A stretch of DNA of 64,000 bases. Origin: Mesostigma viride. Taxonomy: Eukaryota; Streptophyta; Mesostigmatophyceae; Mesostigmatales; Mesostigmataceae. The stretch lies in assembly GCA_009746045.1 (NCBI GenBank), contig RPFO01000658.1, positions 2,501 through 66,500 of the forward strand. The letters run 5' to 3'. The position numbers and the translations under genes were made by a program. Below are positions 25,460 through 37,479 of this stretch, one piece after another. The notes below the pieces were generated by a model that saw only the letters and a list, made by a program, of their open reading frames with translations, had not been told where the DNA came from and searched no databases. Position 1 is the first letter of the stretch. Every line of letters begins with the position of its first letter.

Positions 25460-25902
25460 GGCCGAATTAACTTGGGTGCTCGGAAGTGGTTATTCCGGGC
25501 AAAATAGTGTTACGGACCGATTTGCCTCAGGCGGCAAAAGGTTCCGGCACTATTTAACGTAACTAAAACCTGTGCACCTTGGAGGTCAGGGGTTCGAATC
25601 CTCACTGAGGCAGCTCCGGCGCATTTAGTGGTGCGTGCTCAGCGGCCTAGGCGGATGTCTCGGGCTCTTCGTCCCCCCTCCACGAGGCCAGGTTTTAGTT
25701 ACGTTAAATAGTGCCGGAACCTTTTGCCGCCTGAGGCAAATCGGTCCGTAACACTATTTTGCCCGGAATAACCACTTCCGAGCACCCAAGTTAATTCGGC
25801 CGAATTAACTTGGGTGCTCGGAAGTGGTTATTCCGGGCAAAATAGTGTTACGGACCGATTTGCCTCAGGCGGCAAAAGGTTCCGGCACTATTTAACGTAA
25901 CT
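25460..25902. mobile_element. Foldback element FB2 (arm, loop, inverted arm, arm)
   Basis: A ~105-bp sequence beginning GGCCGAATTAACTTGGGTGC and ending TTTAACGTAACT appears three times. It is forward at 25460-25563, inverted at about 25696-25801, and forward again at about 25798-25902. The inverted and last copies meet at TTCGG|CCGAA (near 25799), a perfect no-loop palindrome. Between the first two lies about 120 bp containing GGTTCGAATCC (25591-25601), a tRNA T-loop/B-box motif. GCCTCAG at 25524 pairs with CTGAGGC at 25605, and GGCAAAAGG resembles an A box, so 25524-25612 mimics an 88-nt tRNA, although no anticodon arm folds convincingly. No ORF. Confidence 0.85.
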
Positions 25903-26722
25903 GGCTCCCATGGTGTCATCATGGCCCGTCTACGTACATGGATGTCAAAGAAAAAAAAAATGATGAGGATTCAGGCTCCCATGGGGTCATCATGGCTTGT
26001 CTACGTACATGGATGGCATGTATGTAATTAATGAGGAGGATTCAGGCTCCCATGGTGTCTCCATGGTCCGTCTACGTACATGAATGGCAAGTATGTAATT
26101 AATGATGAGGATTCAGGCTCCCATGGTGTCATCATGGCTGGCCTACGTACATGAATGGCATTTATGTAATTAATGATGAGGATTCAGGCTCCCATGGTGT
26201 CATCATGGCCCGTCTACGTACATGGATGGCATTTTTGTATATAATGATGAGGATTCAGGCTCCCATGGGGTCATCATGGCTTGTCTACGTACATGGTTGG
26301 CATTTATGTAATTAATGAGGAGGATTCAGGCTCCCATGGTGTCTCCATGGCTGGCCTACGTACATGGATGGCCTTTATGTAAGTAATGATGAGGATTCAG
26401 GCTCCCATGGTGTCATCATGGCCCGTCTACGTACATGGTTGGCATTTATGTAATTAATGAGGAGGATTCAGGCTCCCATGGTGTCATCATGGCCCGTCTA
26501 CGTACATGGATGTCAAGGAATAGTAAATGATGAGGATTCAGGCTCCCATGGTGTCATCATGGCCCGTCTACGTACATGGATGTCAAGGAATAGTAAATGA
26601 TGAGGATTCAGGCTCCCATGGTGTCTCCATGGCCCGTCTACGTACATGAATGGCAAGTATGTAATTAATGATGAGGATTCAGGCTCCCATGGTGTCATCA
26701 TGGCTGGCCTACGTACATGAAT
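25903..26722. repeat. Satellite array, part 3
   Basis: Plus-orientation units resume with GGCTCCCATGG, the right half of the unit broken by the copia-type element, and stop at TACATGAAT before the insertion at 26723. Confidence 0.96.
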
Positions 26723-27847
26723 TGCTGAGCTTCGCTCATTTTATATATGACGCGTGGACGGGCTCAAAGGGGACCGACCTGCCGTAGGTAGCGTAAGACT
26801 AGCGCTTGTCACGAGGGTACTGCACCGGCCGGCCCTTTTTGTGCCTAGGCTGAGTGTGGTTCCGGAGTGCAGGCCTAGGTAGCTTCTAACGTACGTCACT
26901 AGACCTTGTTACCTGCGCCAGCCGCCAGGCGTGGCGCAACTGTGATTGGCAGTCAGTACACCTTGTACCTGCGCCAGCCGGCAGGCCTGCGTGGCGCAAT
27001 GTGAATGATAGTCAGTACTTAGAGTGGTGTAGGGGACGTAGGGAGGCCTCTTTTCAGCTTCGCAACTTGATCCCAGCATTTGCTGGCAAGGTCGGCTGGC
27101 CGCTATGGCGGCTGCGCTGAATGTAAGACGATGCTATCGGCCTCTCCGGGCGTGGAGAGGCCTGGAATAAAATTCTTTATGTTCGCCACCCACCGTTACA
27201 GGCCACGGTAATGGTTGTTGGGTGGGGGGCTCTACGTTTTGAGTAAAATGGTGTGATTTCCGGCGCTGGGCCCACTGACGATTCCCCTCTACCCCTGGGT
27301 GCGGCAAGCGGCTTCCTGACACTGGGGAAGCTGCGATTTTAGTCGGACAACGTCAGGGAAGGAGCCATACAGGCCAGGGCCAGCGGCTACGGTGGAAAGA
27401 ATCACAGGTGGAGGCGAATCTGCCTTAAACGTGGAGATGGCTAGCGCGGGGTGCCAGGGTAGCCCATAACTGCCAGGAGCCTGACAGCGGACCCGATCTT
27501 TCGGCCTGTGGCCAGACGGGAGTTTCGGGGAGGATGCGGGGCTGGAGCGAATCTTGGTGGGAGGAGCGCGCTCTTCATCATTGCCCAGTTTTTCAGCAAA
27601 GAATGTCCGCCTGGCGGGGCTGAAATTCTTGCTGTTTTATCGCCTTGTTTTTATCCTGTATGATGCATTATAGGAAAAGCGATAAAGAGTTCGGTTCAGC
27701 CAGGGGGGCATATCTATGCCATAAAAAATTTCCTACAACAACACAAGCCCTGGTCAGGGCCTTGGCTAAGCAGTTTCCAAGCCAAAGCCTTGGTAGGGTA
27801 GAGGGCCTATCGCCACAAAGGTTTCAATGCCGGGAAATCCCAGCCTC
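26723..27847. mobile_element. Unclassified 1.1-kb insertion in the satellite
   Basis: The satellite breaks after TACATGAAT and resumes with GGCATTTATGTAATTAATG, so about 1125 bp are inserted within the linker. The insert begins TGCTGAGCTTCGCTC. It has no clear inverted ends or target duplication and no supported gene. It holds two copies of a 57-bp unit (26906-27020, with CTGCGCCAGCCG and GTGGCGCAA) and AATAAAATTC near 27167. A solo LTR or short non-autonomous LTR element is possible but unproven. Confidence 0.55.
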
Positions 27848-30800
27848 GGCATTTATGTAATTAATGATGAGGATTCAGGCTCCCATGGGGTCATCATGGC
27901 CCGTCTACGTACATGGATGGCATTTTTGTATATAATGATGAGGATTCAGGCTCCCATGGTGTCATCATGGCTTGTCTACGTACATGGATGGCATTTATGT
28001 AATTAATGATGAGGATTCAGGCTCCCATGGTGTCTCCATGGCCCGTCTACGTACATGAATGGCAAGTATGTAATTAATGAGGAGGATTCAGGCTCCCATG
28101 GTGTCATCATGGCCCGTGTACGTACATGGATGGCATGTATGTAGTTAATGATGAGGATTCAGGCTCCCATGGTGTCATCATGGCCCGTCTACGTACATGG
28201 ATGGCATTTTTGTATATAATGATGAGGATTCAGGCTCCCATGGTGTCATCATGGCTTGTCTACGTACATGGATGGCATTTATGTAACCTGAATCCTCTCA
28301 TAAAAAAAATGAAGAGGATTCAGGCTCCATTGGTGTCATCATGGCCCGCCTACGTACATGAATGGCAAGTATGTAATTAATGAGGAGGATTCAGGCTCCC
28401 ATGGTGTCATCATGGCCCGTGTACGTACATGGATGGCATGTATGTAGTTAATGATGAGGATTCAGGCTCCCATGGTGTCATCATGGCTTGTCTACGTACA
28501 TGGATGGCATGTATGTAATTAATGAGGAGGATTCAGGCTCCCATGGTGTCTCCATGGCTGGCCTACGTACATGGATGTCAAGGAATAGTAAATCATGAGG
28601 ATTCAGGCTCCCATGGTGTCATCATGGCCCGTCCACGTACATGGATGTCAAGGAATAGTAAATGATGAGTATTCAGGCTCCCATGGTGTCATCATGGCCT
28701 GTCTACATACATGGATGTCAAGGAATAGTAAATGATGAGGATTCAGGCTCCCATGGTGTCTCCATGGCCCGTCTACGTACATGAATGGCAAGTATGTAAT
28801 TAATGATGAGGATTCAGGCTCCCATGGTGTCATCATGGCCCGTCTACGTACATGGATGTCAAGGAATAGTAAATGATGAGGATTCAGGCTCCCATGGTGT
28901 CATCATGGCCCGTCTACGTACATGGATGTCAAAGAAAAAAAAATGATGAGGATTCAGGCTCCCATGGGGTCATCATGGCTTGTCTACGTACATGGATGGC
29001 ATGTATGTAATTAATGAGGAGGATTCAGGCTCCCATGGGGTCATCATGGCCCGTCTACGTACATGGATGGCATTTTTGTATATAATGATGAGGATTCAGG
29101 CTCCCATGGTGTCATCATGGCTTGTCTACGTACATGGATGGCATTTATGTAATTAATGATGAGGATTCAGGCTCCCATGGTGTCTCCATGGCCCGTCTAC
29201 GTACATGAATGGCAAGTATGTAATTAATGAGGAGGATTCAGGCTCCCATGGTGTCATCATGGCCCGTGTACGTACATGGATGGCATGTATGTAGTTAATG
29301 ATGAGGATTCAGGCTCCCATGGTGTCATCATGGCCCGTCTACGTACATGGATGGCATTTTTGTATATAATGATGAGGATTCAGGCTCCCATGGTGTCATC
29401 ATGGCTTGTCTACGTACATGGATGGCATTTATGTAACCTGAATCCTCTCATAAAAAAAATGAAGAGGATTCAGGCTCCATTGGTGTCATCATGGCCCGCC
29501 TACGTACATGAATGGCAAGTATGTAATTAATGAGGAGGATTCAGGCTCCCATGGTGTCATCATGGCCCGTGTACGTACATGGATGGCATGTATGTAGTTA
29601 ATGATGAGGATTCAGGCTCCCATGGTGTCATCATGGCTTGTCTACGTACATGGATGGCATGTATGTAATTAATGAGGAGGATTCAGGCTCCCATGGTGTC
29701 TCCATGGCTGGCCTACGTACATGGATGTCAAGGAATAGTAAATCATGAGGATTCAGGCTCCCATGGTGTCATCATGGCCCGTCCACGTACATGGATGTCA
29801 AGGAATAGTAAATGATGAGTATTCAGGCTCCCATGGTGTCATCATGGCCTGTCTACATACATGGATGTCAAGGAATAGTAAATGATGAGGATTCAGGCTC
29901 CCATGGTGTCTCCATGGCCCGTCTACGTACATGAATGGCAAGTATGTAATTAATGATGAGGATTCAGGCTCCCATGGTGTCATCATGGCCCGTCTACGTA
30001 CATGGATGTCAAGGAATAGTAAATGATGAGGATTCAGGCTCCCATGGTGTCATCATGGCCCGTCTACGTACATGGATGTCAAAGAAAAAAAAATGATGAG
30101 GATTCAGGCTCCCATGGGGTCATCATGGCTTGTCTACGTACATGGATGGCATGTATGTAATTAATGAGGAGGATTCAGGCTCCCATGGTGTCTCCATGGC
30201 TGGCCTACGTACATGGATGTCAAGGAATAGTAAATCATGAGGATTCAGGCTCCCATGGTGTCATCATGGCCCGTCCACGTACATGGATGTCAAGGAATAG
30301 TAAATGATGAGTATTCAGGCTCCCATGGTGTCATCATGGCCTGTCTACGTACATGGATGGCATGTATGTAATTAATGATGAGGATTCAGGCTCCATTGGT
30401 GTCATCATGGCTGGCCTACGTATGTACATGGATGTCAAAGAAAACAAAATGATGAGGATTCAGGCTCCCATGGTGTCATCATGGCCCGTCTACGTACATG
30501 GATGTCAAGGAATAGTAAATGATGAGGATTCAGGCTCCCATGGTGTCATCATGGCCCGTCTACGTACATGGATGTCAAGGAATAGTAAATGATGAGGATT
30601 CAGGCTCCCATGGTGTCATCATGGCCTGTCTACGTACATGGATGTCATTTATGTATTTAATGATGAGGATTCAGGCTCCCATGGTGTCATCATGGCTTGT
30701 CTACGTACATGGATGTCAAGGAATAGTAAATGATGAGGATTCAGGCTCCCATGGTGTCATCATGGCCTGTCTACGTACATGGATGGCATGTATGTAATTA

Positions 30801-30999
30801 ATGATGAGGATTCAGGCTCCATTGGTGTCATCATGGCTGGCCTACGTATGTACATGGATGTCAAAGAAAACAAAATGATGAGGATTCAGGCTCCATTGGT
30901 GTCATCATGGCCCGTCTACGTACATGGGTGGCATTTATGTATTTAATGATGAGGATTTAGGCTCCCATGGGGTCATCATGGCTTGTCTACGTACATGGA
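27848..30999. repeat. Satellite array, part 4, with a 1150-bp higher-order duplication
   Basis: Same satellite, plus orientation, ending at GTACATGGA. A block of about 17 units (27871-29020) is repeated at 29021-30170 with offset exactly 1150 and essentially no change, so this duplication is recent. The hairpin variant occurs near 28286 and 29436. Beyond 30999, 31000-31268 is plain AT-rich sequence with nothing recognised. Confidence 0.96.
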
Positions 31000-31268
31000 G
31001 TCATATTGATTCATGGAACAATGAGATACCATTCTTAATTGAAAATTGTTCTTGATACTTTCACATGCATGCCCGGAATCGTGAATTTGTGCGGGTTTCC
31101 ATGATGACAATCCTCATTGAATTCTTGAGCACACAATATTGAGCAATTTAGGGGCACTTCGGCAATGTTGACCATTTTCATTCATGATAAAATTAACATT
31201 TAATGCAATAAATACATATTCCACTCATTTTAATAAACCATGCAAAAACTTTACAAGCACGCTCAAGC

Positions 31269-31706
31269 TAGGGGTGGGCTGGCATGCACGCGTGGGTGTG
31301 GGGGTGGGCTGGCATGCATGCGTGGGTGTGGGGGTGGGCTAGCCTGCATGCGTGGGTGTGTGGGGGGGCTGGCATGCATGCGTGGGTGTGTGTGGGGGGC
31401 TAGCATGCATGCGTAAGTGTGGGGGGGGGCTGGCATGCATGCGTGGGTGTGTATGGGGGCTGGCATGCATGCGTGGGTGTGTGTGTGGGGCTAGCATGCA
31501 TGCGTGGGTGTGGGGGGGGGCTGTCATGCATGCGTGGGTGTGGGGGGGGCTGGCATGCATGCGTGGGTGTGTGGGGGGGCTAGCATGCATGCGTGGGTGT
31601 GGGGGTGGGCTAGCATGCATGCGTGGGTGTGAGTGTGGGCTAGCATGCATGCGTGGGTGTGGGGGTGGGCTAGCATGCATGCGTGGGTGTGGGGGGGGCT
31701 AGCACG
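31269..31706. repeat. Roughly 30-bp GT-rich minisatellite
   Basis: About 15 units of GGCTGGCATGCATGCG plus TGGGTGTGGGGG, varying in the length of the G/T tail. Each unit contains the alternating palindrome GCATGCATGC. ORFs on both strands (CMRGC-like and THAC-like) are translations of the repeat. Confidence 0.95.
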
Positions 31707-31709
31707 CCC

Positions 31710-32930
31710 CACCCCTCCATCGGCACAGCCAGCCTTGTGAGTCTACCCTTAACAACAAGGCTGGTAGGACGACACGCCTGAGCAGCATATGTCATGCCTA
31801 TCTCAGGCTAATAATGTGTGATTTTGTGCCAACAACCAAGTTGTTCCACCCAACAACACATTATAAACCCTCTTCCAAAATGCCCAACAAGCCGGACACG
31901 TGGAGGACCACACACGCAGTATATAAAGAGAAAATAAGCTGACTTTTTATCCAGCCAACCTGTGGCTAGCTGCTCTGGTTAGCATGACAAATGCTAACAT
32001 TTACTCAGTGGGAAAGGTGAAGAGACCATTGGAACAGCCTACCTGACGCATGTGCCACCAAAGCATTGTGTCCCGCAAAATGCACACTGCCTCCTTTCTA
32101 ACAAGCACGAGCCGCTCTCTTTAGGAGACAGGTGCCAGCTCGTCAGTGTCTGGGGAAAATGATGCCGCTGCTTAGGAAGACCGCGTGAATTTCCTCGAAC
32201 ACAACTGTCTATAAAGCACAAGAAATTTCAGAGAAGCATGGAAATAAAAGCATTACACCTTCCCGACAGGTTGCGGGCCACGCGCTGCAGAAAGCCAGCC
32301 ACGTCACAGACGATTAACTAGCTAAAAGACACCCAGGAATCCAGCGATGCAGCGCCAGGACCCGCAACTTTCTGGCTGCATCTGGCCGGAAAGAAGGCAA
32401 AAAGCTTACGCTCAACGAGCTAAGAAAGCAGGAAAACGCTAGCTTAAGACGTTTAACACAAGAACGTACCATAACGGGCATTTATTCGTGCCCAGGCGCA
32501 CAAGAAAGTCCACCCTTTCATGGAGTGGTTGGGCAGTACGCATCGCGCAGGGCTAATGTTATCTTACCGCAAAATGACGGGAAAGGTAAAGATAGCAGCG
32601 GGAATTTTTACGGCTTTAGAAACATCATTAAACTAGCTTTCCTTACGACCATCAAAACTGGCAACAATCGACAATCAACCCGGCAGGCATCCATTATACT
32701 TTATTCATCCCGACAGAAATTCAGGCCGGACCCCCCCTGCCGATGGCAAAGAAAAAAAGCCCGCGACATTATAGATCGCAACCATCCCGCCATAAATTAG
32801 AATCAGTAACTAATTTTCTCCAACAATCGAGCATTTTTTCTGCTTTCCGCGTGCCAGATTTGTCACGTTTCGTCTAAAGGCAGTCGCCATGGCCACTACC
32901 GCAAGGGGTGCGCGCACCGTGCCGACATAG
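31710..32930 (+). repeat. Region related to TE1/TE2, ends not defined
   Basis: From about 32400 to 32930 the sequence follows TE1 12300-12890: GTGCCCAGGCGCACAAGAAA at 32489 against GCCCAGGCGCGCAACAA, and the terminal CAGTCGCCATGGCCACTACC at 32881. The conserved ATG (32890) opens only a 13-codon frame here. No TTAA-flanked inverted ends are visible, so this is a diverged or truncated relative. The left part, 31710-32400, has no recognised feature. Confidence 0.55.
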
Positions 32931-34108
32931 CTTTTGGGCCTCAATTTGCACCGAAATTTGGTCCGTACCGTCCAGCTCAGTCGGATTATGTATGTGGATC
33001 GGCCGTGTTGGTTGCATACGCAGGTATATTAATTCTTGCATTCGCCCCGGACCTTCCCCAGGACAGGTCAGGATATAACAATAATTCTTGCATTCGCCCC
33101 CGCCCTTTCCTATGGCCTGGTCAGGTTTGGGCGCGACGCCACTAGCGCGGCGCCCGCGACAGAGTGGCCAGGCTCGAGCACGTTTTCTGGATCCCAAGCA
33201 CCGGATTGGACACTGTCCGAGGACTGGACAGGAATTGGCTGACCAATCGGATGCATTGCATTACCGAAAGAGGCAACATTCGTTTCCCTTGAAAATTCAA
33301 GTACAACGGACGGCGCGCAAATTTCAGCGTACGGACTGATCCAGGACCGGATCGACCAAACCCGATCTGCCCAAATCTGCCCAAATCTTTCACTTCACGA
33401 GTCACTACCGGATCTGTACGGCACCTGCGGGCCGACTTCCTGATTCCGTGGACTCCGAGCGTAGAACATTTTTTTCTGAGACGGCAGGCTTAGTCTTTAA
33501 ATTAGACCAACCTCGGGCAGTGTTCGATGGCATGGAAGCTCTTGCTGTCGTTTAAACGGCGCTGTCAATTAAGTCTGTTGGTTTTTAATTTTGACAGGAC
33601 TCGCCCAGCATGTTTTCCGCATGTTTTTAGCTCCAGGAATTATAACAGCTGTAATATCACCAGTGGAATGCGGGAGGGGAGGTCGGGCTTAAGGAAAACT
33701 TTCTTTCGTTGTCATGCCACCATTCAAGCTCCGTGGTTACATGCACGACAGTGTAAGGCCCCTTCAAGAGAAGTTTCTGCGATCATAGACCGATAGTGCG
33801 CCACCGGTACTGGTAGAGAAATTTCATGCGTTTCTTGGAACGCCTATAGGCTTAATGACGGCTAGGCAAACGAGCTACTATCTCGCCCCGGCTAATCTAT
33901 GAAACGTAAGTGTGCCGCCTTTCCCGTGCGCTTGCAAGTGTGGGGATCTCAGCGGGTCATTCGTTGTCACGTTTACGAAGCGTCTACCCATGTGTTCCAT
34001 GGCAAACGCGGTGTGCCTGGCATCCGCAATGTGCTCTGAGCATGGGTGTGTTCGGCATTGGTCTCGGCCGCAGCTTGTCAGGCCCTGGGTCGCGATGCAC
34101 GAAGCACG

Positions 34109-34140
<32 letters not shown>

Positions 34141-34451
34141 ATGACTCTTTGTGTCCGTAGCCAGTGTTGCCGCTTTAGTTCTGATGTATGACTTGCATCG
34201 CAGCACTTTGATATCAACACGGCTCACATTACCAGATTACTAGCAACACTGGTTACATGTTGCAAACTGCATTGGTATACAGATAATATTACAAATGCAA
34301 ATAATCTGTACATAATATACAAAAGAGATGTCAATAATCTGCATTGAAGAAGATGCAGGTGTTTGACTGTGCATGGAGGCAAGAGCTGCTTGTTGATAGC
34401 AGCCACCGCCATGGGCTATGTTGTGTCGCTTTCACATATATTTGCCCATCG
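32931..34451. other. Intergenic DNA, no gene supported
   Basis: Only short ORFs without domains. A TG/CG alternating tract sits at 34111-34140. A short direct duplication, TTCTTGCATTCGCCCC, occurs near 33035 and 33082. Confidence 0.5.
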
Positions 34452-34693
34452 TCATTTTCTTCAGCGCTGTAGTGCATGATGGCAGTGCCACAACAATCCA
34501 TGCCAATGATTTGTCATGATGGGGGGAAAGGATGACATTTCTACCTGGCTGTTTGACACGTGCATGCTTGACTCGCTCACCCAGCCACTCCCTCCCTCAC
34601 GCACCCACGCAAGCAAGCACACCCACATCCACACTGTCCCACACACCCAAGCACGCACACCCACCCACCCAGACAGCCAGACACACACACATG

Positions 34694-34791
<98 letters not shown>

Positions 34792-35430
34792 CTCCACCCA
34801 CCCACCCACCCACCCACCCACCCACCCACCCACCCACCCACCCACCCACCCACCCACCCACCCACCCACCCACCCACCCACCCACCCACCCACCCACCCA
34901 CCCACCCACCCACCCACCCCACCCACCCACCCACCCACCCACCCACCCACCCACCCACCCATCCACCCACCCACCCACCCACCCACCCACCCACCCACCC
35001 ACCCCACCCCACCCGCCCGCCCGCCCGCCCGCCCGCCCGCCCGCCCGCCCGCCCGCCCGCCCGCCCGCCCGCCCGCCGCCCGCCCACCCACCCGCCCACC
35101 CACCCACCCACCCACCCATCCATCAAACATGCATGCACGTCTAGTGTCTCTCCATTTGAGCACCTGTCCTTACACCCCCGCAGTGGCAGCCAAGCGAGGA
35201 AGCAACCAAGGGACCAAGCGAACCCCCCAACTGCCCGACATCACCGGAATGTACCGTCCGGAATGTTCGTATGGCACGTTAATTGCACAAATACCTGCCC
35301 CACATTTTCTTCAACGCTATATAATGCATCATCGCAGTGCCACAACAATCTGGGCTCTGAGATATTGAATCATACGGGGGGGGAAGATGACAGGCATACC
35401 TGGATGTTTCACACGTGCATGCCTGAACGG
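34452..35430. repeat. Diverged 125-bp direct duplication flanking the compound microsatellite
   Basis: 34452-34575 and 35302-35428 align throughout: ATTTTCTTCA, CAGTGCCACAACAATC, a GGGGGGAA run and CACGTGCATGC occur in both in the same order. They bracket the CT/CACC/CCGC microsatellite, so the whole segment may be a repeat-expanded element or an unequal-exchange product. Confidence 0.7.
34692..35124. repeat. Compound microsatellite (CT)n-(CACC)n-(CCGC)n-(CACC)n
   Basis: CT repeats at about 34702-34788, then CACC units to about 35005 with rare interruptions, CCGC units at about 35013-35085, then CACC again. All reading frames stay open on both strands (PTHP, GGWV and PARP repeats), so the long ORFs here are artefacts. 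Confidence 0.97.
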
Positions 35431-35439
35431 CACATGGAT

Positions 35440-37087
35440 TATGAAACAAATTGAAAGCACGGGCGCACAACATCAACCAATATCATAACTTATTTTACTG
35501 TACAAGGTAAGGTTCATTGGTACCACATGCATTACTGGACAACTTGGGAGTTGGGTTTGATATGGCCTGCAGGCTATCTATTGTGAAAACTGCAAGGCAT
35601 GCTGGTATGGCTACTAAGTGGAACACCATGAATGGAATCCCTAGGAACACCAAGCCTAGTAATGTAAATTACAGGTGGCACAACTGGCACACACCACATC
35701 GTGGCAAATATAAGCCTGGACTGCAACAGATGATGGCATTTTCCTGTTATGGCATGGTCGATCGGAGGGAATTTTCAACTTTTAATGCCGATGGACAATG
35801 TGAAAGTTATTCCACATAGGGCGGCCCGGCACTCAGCTGCTAACGTCTAGCTGACAACAAGCTTCACGGCCGAATCAGGGATGCAGCGTCCACTATTAAA
35901 CCAAGGCATATGAAAAAAAATTCCTGCACAACGTCGGCTTACCGATGGTTGTGGTTAGCATGCGTGAACAAGAAGATTGTGTGGTTTGTACGCCAGTCTG
36001 ATCCGGCGACATGGCAGTGGCTGCCGGCCAGCACATGCGCATGCCATTCGACATGCTGAATGGGGGGCTGTGCGTTAAAATCAAAATGAACATGACAAAC
36101 ATCTCATGTAAGAAATTTATATACAGCTTTCTGTCTCAAGCCAAAAAAGGGTGTGTCGTCATGCAATATATCAGTCCTGCCAGCCATAAACCTTAACTCC
36201 TAATCTGGAATTCACAATTGGCTTGTTTGAATCACATGCATAAACAAAGTAGTCGACACATGTCTACGGAAGCGGCATTTTGAACGTGAGATTGGATTGA
36301 TTCGCCGTTTGGTTAGTAAGTTTCCCAGACTGCCATCGCTAGCAAATTTACCATGGCTAGCAGGTGCTGAGGTGCATTTTTTTGCTTAGGCAACGGGACC
36401 ATTTTTCTTTAGTCTAGCGCAAAAAAGGCTAAGCATGGGCGGGTCGACATGGCGTCGCATGGGCCGTGAGGCCGGACTTGAACGGACGATAGTGTTGTAC
36501 TAGTTCAGGCTGAAAATGATTCCACCGTTTTCCTTTTCTGATTCCACCGTTTTTCCTTTCCGATTCCTTGGATGAAATCTGGCCGAATCAGACAGAATAG
36601 TTCCTGCGGTGCCAAAAGGGCGGTTACGAAAATGTGTGGCTGGAGTTTGTGCGAAGGGTAACTACTTTGACTGGTGCGCACTTGAAACTAGTCGGCATTG
36701 CTAGATGCCGCGGGGGTACACTCCAACTTGAAAGCCGGACGTCTTGGGGGTCAAGGCCTGGCTTTCGGTAATGCAATGCTTGCTCGTCGTCTCCAAAAAC
36801 ATATATAAAGAGCCAAATCGCGCGAACTACGCAATGATCCTTTAAGCAGCGTTACTCTGCCGAAATGTCAACCTAGGCCGGTCAAGTGACGCCGAGGTGT
36901 TCACCGATAGTTCAGGTCAGCCACAGCGCGCCTTCGAATGTAGGCACGGTCGCATTTTTTTTTAGGAAATGTAGAATTGTTGTCGACCAGCTACCAACGC
37001 CCGACCGGACCCATACAACGGAAACATCAAGGCGAAGGCGATGTGATGTAGGTGTGTCTGATATCTCATTAATACACAGAGCATCGT
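35440..37087. other. Intergenic DNA, no gene supported
   Basis: Short ORFs only, none with a recognisable domain or splice-consistent partner. TTCCACCGTTTT occurs twice near 36520-36555. Confidence 0.4.
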
Positions 37088-37235
37088 GAATATAATATAT
37101 AATATAAATTATATAATATACTATAATTAATATATAATTTTAATTTTATGTTAATTTTAATGTTATTTCATATAACATAATATAGCATAATATAATTAAT
37201 ATAATATAATATTATATAAACTAGTATATAAAAAA
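37088..37235. repeat. AT-only low-complexity tract
   Basis: About 150 bp almost entirely of A and T (TATAATATATAATATAAATT and variants) with many self-complementary pieces. It is a likely easily melted region. Confidence 0.9.
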
Positions 37236-37479
37236 TTAAAATGTAAAAGAAAAATATCTACCTTATTGGGGTTTATTGTTCCTTTCCAGTTCAGCATAAG
37301 TACACTCTTGAGTGTGTGCAATGTTTGGTTATACGCCATTGTCTTAAAATAGCAACCAATGTAAACCTCCGTCCTAACCACATTTGGATACAATAAAGAC
37401 ATTGATGCCTGACACATAGCATTCATTGCTTGAAATACCATGCATATTTTGTGTCAATGTTCTGCAGACCACAGCTTTA

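Noticed and set aside
25524..25612. Functional class II tRNA gene
   Set aside because: Acceptor and T-arm pairing and box-like motifs exist, but no acceptable anticodon arm is found and the 5' half belongs to the foldback arm. Kept as a tRNA-like motif only.
34461..35454. Large ORFs of GGWV, PTHP, PARP and ERER repeats
   Set aside because: Translations of the CT/CACC/CCGC microsatellite, open in every frame on both strands.
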